Of a stretch of DNA of 10,123 bases, positions 6,317-10,123 are shown piece after piece. The translations under genes were made by a program, and so were the position numbers. This DNA comes from CAZEXD01 sp964516865. Its GTDB lineage: Bacteria > Patescibacteriota > Minisyncoccia > Minisyncoccales > Staskawiczbacteraceae. The notes under the pieces are model-generated. The model was not told where the DNA came from and made no database searches. It saw only the letters and a list, made by a program, of their open reading frames with translations. The stretch spans positions 1-10,123 of the forward strand of contig CAZEXD010000024.1 of assembly GCA_964516865.1 (NCBI GenBank), given 5' to 3'. Position 1 is the first letter of the stretch. Each line of letters opens with the position of its first letter.

Positions 6317-6344
6317 AGTCCCACCTCCTCCGCCAAAAAGAAAA
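6310..6344 (+). repeat. Distal copy of 35-bp tRNA-tail repeat (attR-like, non-functional tRNA fragment)
   Basis: Reproduces the tRNA-Ser T loop, 3' acceptor strand, CCA and nine flanking bases exactly, but no 5' tRNA portion precedes it, so it cannot encode a tRNA. The base before it belongs to a GC-rich run that matches one arm of the palindrome at 10038-10079. Confidence 0.85.
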
Positions 6345-6351
6345 AGAGATT

Positions 6352-6382
6352 GCTGGCTCGCCCAAAGCTAAGGCTCGCCAGC
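6352..6382 (+). terminator. Hairpin after the distal tRNA fragment, possibly the ancestral tRNA terminator
   Basis: GCTGGC (6352-6357) pairs with GCCAGC (6377-6382), then a TC/TC internal loop, then GCC/GGC (6360-6362, 6372-6374). It starts 7 bp after the duplicated segment, mirroring the terminator after the intact tRNA. The trailing sequence CATCCTTTTAAG has only a weak T-run. Confidence 0.45.
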
Positions 6383-6428
6383 CATCCTTTTAAGTTCCTT
6401 AGAAATTTTAAGAGATTTTTGTTTTTAT

Positions 6429-6458
6429 TTGACTTTAGAATTTGGAATTTGTTAAAAT
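6429..6458 (+). promoter_or_regulatory. Likely promoter of the secreted coiled-coil protein gene
   Basis: TTGACT (6429-6434) and TAAAAT (6453-6458) are separated by 18 bp, upstream of the start at 6520. The -35 match is good. The leader would be about 55 nt and has no clear Shine-Dalgarno sequence. Confidence 0.5.
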
Positions 6459-6519
6459 ATAAATAGATATAAAAAAGGTCGAAGTCTGATAAAGTAATTA
6501 ATAATAAACTAATTAAACT

Positions 6520-7992
6520 ATGAGAAAATTTATTTTATTGTCAGCTATTTTAGCTGTTAGCATTGGGTTGGGAGTAAAGGCTCAAACTCAAGGTTCGGAC
6601 GAGACAAAGACTACGCCTCAAACGTCAGCTTGTATTCAAGTAATTACACCAGCCATTAGTCCTGAAGGAATTTGTAAAAATTTTCCGACACCTTGCGATG
6701 TGCCAGCTGACTGGAAAAAGGTTGAAAAATGTCCAAGCGAAGTAATCTCCCTAACCAAAGGAGAAGAAATTACACCACCTAATAAACAACTTCCTTTGCC
6801 GGTTGAAGGTCAAACTAAACCAGTTTCTCCTCAAACTCCGGGTTCGGAAACAAAGACTATGCCTGTTTCAGTTCCGATTAATGTTTGTGCTGTTTCTAAT
6901 GAATACTTGAAAGAAATTAATGAACTAATCAAACAAGCAGATTTAGCCAAAAGCCGTGGTGATTTAGAAGTAGAAAAAAATATTACCGAAAAGATAAAGC
7001 TGATTAAAGAAAAAATAGAGGCGAAAAAGAAAGAATGTGAGAATGCTGCTCAAGTACCACCGTCAGTTAGCCAAGTTCCGCAGCAACAGAATGTAGTGAC
7101 TGGGCAAAATATAGTCAAAGAAGATTTTTGCCGCATAGAAAAACAGATAGCCGACAAAATTGAATATTATAAAGCATTGCTTCCCCTTTCTCCTCAACAA
7201 TTAGATGAAAAAGGATATGAGAAGGAAGAATTGGGAAGAATTTTGGGAGAACTACAAAACGAAAGGGCAAAAGTTCATTCGGCTTGTTCTGGCCAGAAAG
7301 TTGGTTTTTCAATTTCTGAAATAAAACCAGTTGCTCCTCAAAAAGCCGAAGAAGTGGAAAATTATTATAAAGAAAAAGTGGCTGAGGTAATGACAAAAGC
7401 AGTGCCAATGGAGACCCAGATCCAAGAGATAAAACAAATCAAAGAAGAGGCAGGAACAATGGTGAAAGAATTAATCAGGACTCAAAAAGAAATTTCAGTT
7501 AAAGAAATTCAACCGATTGTTGAAAAGATGGTAGTTAAACCAGGGATGATAGAAACAAGCCGGGATCAGATAAAAATTCCTGAACAAAAGAAGGTGGAGG
7601 CGATGATTGGGAATAAATCAGCGGAGATTTTGGTTGAACCTCAGAAATTAATTCTTAAAGAAGGAGGAGTGGAGGTTGAAACTCATTTACCGCTTAATTT
7701 AACCGCTCAAGGTAGTATTATAGGGGATCCAGGAGTCCAAGGTAGCAAAGAAGTAAAAGTTGCGCCGAGTCAAATAGTAGAAAAAGCAGCGATTAAAAAT
7801 CCGATTGATTTAAAGGTGGAACTTGTTCAAGAGAAGAACACGCCGGTTTATAAAGTGAAAGCAGTAGAGAAAAGAAAATTGTTTTTCTTTATTCCGGTTA
7901 ATATCAGCAAAAACATAACAATTGATGCTTCAAGCGAAGCGGCAACAAAATTAGAAGAAAATAAACCCTGGTGGAGCTTTCTGACCTTTTAG
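6520..7992 (+). CDS. Secreted coiled-coil protein with N-terminal four-Cys module
   Basis: The protein has 490 residues. A clear Sec signal peptide (MRKFILL then a hydrophobic core) has a likely signal peptidase I site after VKA (Ala21); there is no lipobox Cys. Residues 38-72 hold four cysteines (38, 52, 59, 71) in CIQVITPAISPEGICKNF...PCDVP...CP, a short module I associate with secreted candidate-phyla proteins. Proline/threonine-rich linkers follow (73-110, 175-195), with two long charged helical stretches (about 125-172 and 200-255) and a Lys/Glu-rich middle. The C-terminal 120 residues look beta-rich (LKVELVQEKNTPVYKVKAVE) and end in PWWSFLTF with no membrane anchor. Function unknown; an envelope or surface structural role is inferred. 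It is monocistronic, with its own promoter and terminator. Confidence 0.8.
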   Translation: MRKFILLSAILAVSIGLGVKAQTQGSDETKTTPQTSACIQVITPAISPEGICKNFPTPCDVPADWKKVEKCPSEVISLTKGEEITPPNKQLPLPVEGQTKPVSPQTPGSETKTMPVSVPINVCAVSNEYLKEINELIKQADLAKSRGDLEVEKNITEKIKLIKEKIEAKKKECENAAQVPPSVSQVPQQQNVVTGQNIVKEDFCRIEKQIADKIEYYKALLPLSPQQLDEKGYEKEELGRILGELQNERAKVHSACSGQKVGFSISEIKPVAPQKAEEVENYYKEKVAEVMTKAVPMETQIQEIKQIKEEAGTMVKELIRTQKEISVKEIQPIVEKMVVKPGMIETSRDQIKIPEQKKVEAMIGNKSAEILVEPQKLILKEGGVEVETHLPLNLTAQGSIIGDPGVQGSKEVKVAPSQIVEKAAIKNPIDLKVELVQEKNTPVYKVKAVEKRKLFFFIPVNISKNITIDASSEAATKLEENKPWWSFLTF

Positions 7993-8017
7993 ATCGATTT
8001 TTTACTCGGTTTTAAGT

Positions 8018-8052
8018 AACCCCACACCTATTATAGGCGTGGGGTTGTTTTG
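8018..8052 (+). terminator. Strong intrinsic terminator after the secreted protein gene
   Basis: AACCCCAC (8018-8025) pairs with GTGGGGTT (8039-8046), continued by CCTA/TAGG inside after one A/C mismatch, with loop TTA; GTTTTG follows. It sits 25 bp after the stop and insulates the defence-like genes downstream. Confidence 0.88.
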
Positions 8053-8128
8053 TTCAGAAGTTTACTTTATCTTATCGCCTTCGACGATTGGTCTCGGCCA
8101 GCTTTTTAATTATTTCAATTTTTGGTAA

Positions 8129-8227
8129 AATAAAATTGAGAGTGGAGTTATTAAAAAGCCATCAGTTTTGGTAATGGCTAAAATCGCCAAAACGTTAGGT
8201 GTTAATATTGAGGAGTTAATAAAGTAA
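8129..8227 (+). pseudogene. C-terminal remnant of an XRE/HTH_3-type regulator
   Basis: In the frame ending at TAA 8225-8227 the peptide is NKIESGVIKKPS followed by VLVMAKIAKTLGVNIEELIK. This is the typical end of a Cro/C1-type helix-turn-helix protein (recognition helix tail KIESG, then xPSVxVMxKIAKxLGVxxEELI). A stop at 8126 closes the frame upstream and no N-terminal half is found, so the gene is truncated or frameshifted. Such regulators often precede restriction-modification genes as controllers, which fits the methyltransferase fragment starting 2 bp later. Confidence 0.6.
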
Positions 8228-8229
8228 AT

Positions 8230-8562
8230 ATGCAGAATACAAAAACAATGCCACAAGTAAAAATTCCTGCTGTGTTTGAAACTTCGCTAAATGGCGTAGA
8301 TTTATCTTTTGCTAACGTTCGCGAATATGAAAGAACAAAACATGTTCATCGGCTCCATCCCTACTTAGGAAAGTTTATTCCTCAACTCGTAGAAGTATTT
8401 TTAAAACATTATTTCAAGAAAGGAGATTTCATTCTTGATCCTTTTATGGGGTCGGGGACCACCTTAATTGAAGCAAATCTTCTTGGAATGCCATCTGCTG
8501 GTATAGAAATTTCTGAATTTAATTGTCTTATAGCAGAAGTTAAAGCTAAAAAATATGATTAA
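8230..8562 (+). pseudogene. DNA methyltransferase, N-terminal fragment (motif I only)
   Basis: The 110 codons encode the front of an N4/N6-type DNA methyltransferase. RTKHVHRLHPYLGKFIPQ (35-52) precedes the AdoMet-binding motif I, DPFMGSGTT (70-78), then EANLLGMPSAGIEISEFNC, where the acidic residue binds the cofactor ribose. The catalytic (S/D/T)PP(Y/W) motif IV and the target-recognition region, which complete enzymes carry after this point, are absent; the frame stops at TAA 8560. On its own it should not methylate DNA. It might be a split-enzyme subunit, but no partner is in the window. GAGGAG at 8210-8215 is a possible, rather distant ribosome site. It overlaps the nuclease gene by 8 bp. 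Confidence 0.7.
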
Positions 8563-9499
8563 TAATTTTCAGCAGCAAATTTGGTTAGTCATAGGTAGTG
8601 TGGAAAATTGGATTACTGCCCTGTCTCAACCTATCCCTCTTTGGGGGCTAAAGGAGAGTTATTACGGTCAATTTAATTCTCTTGCTATGAATGACTTGTG
8701 TATTTTTTATGTAAAATCCCCCGTTAAAGGAGTAATTGGGGTCGGGTTGGTGAAAGATAAATATATTGATAGGACAAATAAAGTGTGGAAAGAAGAAATT
8801 GAAAGCGGAAAGGTTATCTGGCCATTAAGGTTTAGATTACAAGTTTTGAGCGTTCTTCCTTTTGAGGTTTGGCAAACCAAAAACAGAGAGAGTACTAATT
8901 TGATTCCTGTCAACATATCCGATTTACCTATTATTTGGCAAATAGGATTTCAACAGTTATTGCCCGAAAAAGGAATTTCAGTTATTGAAAAAATAAAAAA
9001 ACAATGGGGGGTTGGAGATTTTACAAAAGGGGCGACAATTTTAGGTGTTTCAATCCCGCTTATTGATAAAGAAATTACTAAACAACCAGAAGAAGATCTT
9101 AGTCATAGCAAAATTCAACGCTTAGTAGCTGAGGCTGGGAAGATGCAACACTTTTTTTCGGAAACCGAATATAGATTGCCTTTTACTACTGAAGATAAAA
9201 GACTCGATGTGGTTTGGAAACGGGAGCTAAGCGGCGTCCCAACTTATGCCTTTGAAGTTGAACTTTCTCAAGGAATTGAAAAAGCTATTGCTAGATTAAA
9301 AATAGCTTTTAAATTGTGGAATACCAAACCTAGATTGATTGTACCTTCTCGTGAGTTTGAAAAGACAAAATTTTATTTGGATAGGGAAGAGCACGATTTT
9401 AAAAAAGAATTTTTCTTTTTTGAACCCGAAGGAATAAGTGAAATTCTATCAGCTAAGCAAAAACTCAAAGATATCGAAGAAATGTATAAGATTTGGTAA
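8555..9499 (+). CDS. EVE-like domain plus PD-(D/E)xK nuclease, candidate modification-dependent restriction enzyme
   Basis: The protein has 314 residues. Positions 8-105 resemble an EVE/PUA-like module: IWLVIGSVENW at the start, WGLKESYYGQFNSLAMNDLC, a FYVKSPVKGVIGVGLV strand pair and IWPLRFRLQVLSVLPFEVW. EVE domains bind modified bases. After a linker (155-182), the C-terminal half looks like a PD-(D/E)xK nuclease: RLDVVW (Asp218), then YAFEVELSQ (Glu234-x-Glu236), followed by a helix with AIARLKIAFKLW and the strand PRLIVPS. The usual lysine of the E-x-K triad is Glu here, as in several nuclease subfamilies, so activity needs proof. The start ATG overlaps the methyltransferase fragment. With no active methyltransferase in the window, a type IV-like role (cleaving modified invading DNA) is inferred. 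Confidence 0.65.
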   Translation: MINNFQQQIWLVIGSVENWITALSQPIPLWGLKESYYGQFNSLAMNDLCIFYVKSPVKGVIGVGLVKDKYIDRTNKVWKEEIESGKVIWPLRFRLQVLSVLPFEVWQTKNRESTNLIPVNISDLPIIWQIGFQQLLPEKGISVIEKIKKQWGVGDFTKGATILGVSIPLIDKEITKQPEEDLSHSKIQRLVAEAGKMQHFFSETEYRLPFTTEDKRLDVVWKRELSGVPTYAFEVELSQGIEKAIARLKIAFKLWNTKPRLIVPSREFEKTKFYLDREEHDFKKEFFFFEPEGISEILSAKQKLKDIEEMYKIW

Positions 9500-9551
9500 A
9501 CTGAATGATCTAAAATAATTCAAAGATAGTTAATTAATTAAGTAACCAAAA

Positions 9552-9743
9552 ATGAATACAAAAATCAGCGAAACAATTTTTTCTATAAGTGTGGCCGAAT
9601 TACAAGACGAGGCTATTAGATTAATAGGTAGAAAATTGACCGACGAAGAATTATATACAGCTAAAAAGGGTATTGAAGCTGGATTGTCATTTGATATTGA
9701 AACTGTTTTTAAAACTGCCATTGAAGAAGCGGTTAAAAAATAG
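9552..9743 (+). CDS. Small conserved-looking hypothetical protein
   Basis: The protein has 63 residues, beginning MNTKISETIFSISVAELQ, with the segment LIGRKLTDEELYTAKKGIEAG and a helical end IETVFKTAIEEAVKK. It is amphipathic, mostly helical by eye, without a membrane segment or cysteines. I do not recognise a named family. It lies 52 bp after the nuclease gene on the same strand and directly abuts a restriction-enzyme-like fragment, so a defence-island role is possible but unproven. No clear Shine-Dalgarno sequence precedes the ATG. Confidence 0.6.
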   Translation: MNTKISETIFSISVAELQDEAIRLIGRKLTDEELYTAKKGIEAGLSFDIETVFKTAIEEAVKK

Positions 9744-9936
9744 AAGATTTACAGAACGGGGAGTGCTTGAGAAAGGAAAAGAATTTTTGATTGGCAAAGA
9801 ATATTGGGATTTTCTTGGTGGTGATAATACCTTTGAAAATTTGTTAGAATTGTTTGATTCAGTTGGTAAAAAGTTTAAAGAGAAAATTCGACAAAAAATT
9901 AAACAAGTGGCAAAAGAAAAAATGGAAGGAATTTAA
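9742..9936 (+). pseudogene. C-terminal fragment resembling a type II restriction endonuclease
   Basis: The 64 in-frame codons begin where the previous gene ends (RRFTERGVLEKGKEFL). They contain IGKEYWDFLGG followed by a helical lysine-rich tail ending KEKMEGI. The G-(K/R)-E-(F/Y)-W-x-F-(I/L)-(G/S)-G pattern near a C-terminus is seen in several type II restriction enzyme families (I think of TdeIII- or PmeII-like ones). No N-terminal part and no good start codon exist. The ATG at 9673 in this frame lies inside the upstream gene in another frame, and GTG 9763 has no spaced ribosome site. Best read as the tail of a deleted gene. Confidence 0.4.
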
Positions 9937-9954
9937 AAGAATTTGCCGCCAAAG

Positions 9955-9978
9955 AGGAAAATCAATTATGATTTTCCT
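9955..9978. repeat. 10-bp perfect hairpin
   Basis: AGGAAAATCA (9955-9964) pairs with TGATTTTCCT (9969-9978) around loop ATTA. It begins 18 bp after the restriction-enzyme-like fragment and may act as a bidirectional terminator or processing signal. Confidence 0.65.
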
Positions 9979-9979
9979 T

Positions 9980-9995
9980 GCGGGCTATCGCCCGC
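9980..9995. terminator. GC-rich hairpin directly following the 9955 hairpin
   Basis: GCGGGC (9980-9985) pairs with GCCCGC (9990-9995), loop TATC. The downstream sequence is GAAAAAATT rather than T-rich. On the minus strand the hairpin is followed by AAGGAAAATC, so it is not a clear terminator in either direction. Confidence 0.35.
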
Positions 9996-10037
9996 GAAAA
10001 AATTGAAATCGTCCTTTCCGTTTCCGCTTTTTGGCGA

Positions 10038-10079
10038 GGCGGGCGGAAGGGGGGTTCGGTCTTTGCCCTTCCGCCCGCC
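10038..10079. repeat. 14-bp perfect GC-rich palindrome, full copy of a dispersed element
   Basis: GGCGGGCGGAAGGG (10038-10051) pairs with CCCTTCCGCCCGCC (10066-10079) around a 14-nt loop containing GGTTCGG. The left arm and loop start (20 bp, 10039-10058) are identical to 6297-6316, with looser similarity extending about 28 bp further upstream in both copies. This looks like a REP-type intergenic repeat. Confidence 0.75.
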
Positions 10080-10123
10080 GAGCCCGTTAATAAAATCGGT
10101 TCGGATTTTTTCAAATACACACC

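Larger units (their letters stand above)
4340..6344. mobile_element. Candidate integrated element bounded by tRNA-Ser 3'-end duplications
   Basis: A 35-bp exact direct repeat bounds the segment: 4340-4374 (tRNA T arm, acceptor, CCA and nine flanking bases) and 6310-6344. An intact tRNA at one end and a 3' fragment in the same orientation at the other is what tyrosine-recombinase integration into a tRNA 3' end leaves. The repeat interval is 1,970 bp. Inside are an LRR gene, decayed small ORFs and many hairpins. No integrase, transposase or replication gene is recognisable, so the segment would be a deletion remnant or an element mobilised in trans. The alternative is a local segmental duplication of the tRNA tail. 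The structure is seen directly; mobility is inferred. Confidence 0.5.
5941..6519. other. Gene-free stretch at the distal end of the candidate element
   Basis: No credible gene on either strand. It contains a 17-bp hairpin (6077-6113), a directly repeated 11-mer AAATTACAAAT at 6162-6172 and 6182-6192 (20-bp period), a GC-rich patch, the distal tRNA fragment, a hairpin at 6352-6382 and the promoter of the next gene. Open frames at 6200-6466 run through the tRNA fragment and are not coding-like. Confidence 0.6.

Noticed and set aside
4340..6344. CRISPR or toxin-antitoxin reading of the repeats in the candidate element
   Set aside because: The repeats are two copies 1,970 bp apart or coding LRR units of 87 bp. 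There is no regular short repeat-spacer pattern and no recognisable toxin fold.
6200..6466. Open frames of 62 and 88 residues across the distal tRNA fragment
   Set aside because: They read through non-coding GC-rich repeat and tRNA tail, overlap each other in two frames, and have no coding-like composition or ribosome site.
9530..9721. Minus-strand 63-codon frame opposite the small protein at 9552-9743
   Set aside because: It is a mirror of the plus-strand gene. The plus-strand peptide has a better protein-like pattern and fits the direction of its neighbours.

Overview
The window looks like bacterial chromosome from an AT-rich, small-genome lineage. The best guess is a candidate-phyla-radiation (Patescibacteria/Parcubacteria-like) organism. 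This rests on base composition, weak or missing Shine-Dalgarno sequences, GroEL without a Gly-Gly-Met tail, an adjacent lemA/htpX pair, and a secreted protein with a short four-cysteine N-terminal module I associate with that group. The assignment is inference. Every long gene is open under the standard code.

Region 1 (1-4273) is housekeeping: the 3' part of groEL with a strong terminator, a spacer of about 500 bp with short repeats, a two-zinc-ribbon protein, lemA, and the membrane metalloprotease gene htpX. Together they suggest protein-quality and envelope functions.

Region 2 (4279-6344) starts with an intact class II tRNA-Ser(GGA) gene. Its last 26 bases plus 9 bases of 3' flank (35 bp, exact) recur 1,970 bp downstream. 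That is the usual footprint of integration at a tRNA 3' end. The enclosed segment has no integrase. It carries a cluster of perfect inverted repeats, a ribonuclease-inhibitor-type leucine-rich-repeat gene built from 87-bp tandem units, a decayed small gene, a 41-codon ORF, and a 17-bp perfect hairpin. I read it as a remnant, or a trans-mobilised, tRNA-targeted element.

Region 3 (6345-8046) holds one large secreted coiled-coil protein gene with its own likely promoter and a strong terminator.

Region 4 (8129-9936) is an eroded restriction-modification/defence island. It contains the tail of an XRE-type regulator, the N-terminal third of a DNA methyltransferase (motif I present, catalytic SPPY/DPPY region absent), an apparently intact EVE-like plus PD-(D/E)xK nuclease overlapping it, a small conserved-looking protein, and what resembles the C-terminus of a second restriction enzyme. 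The surviving nuclease without a methyltransferase fits a modification-dependent (type IV-like) enzyme better than a classical type II one.

Region 5 (9937-10123) is a structured intergenic stretch with three hairpins. Its GC-rich 14-bp palindrome shares a 20-bp half with the sequence abutting the distal tRNA fragment at 6310.
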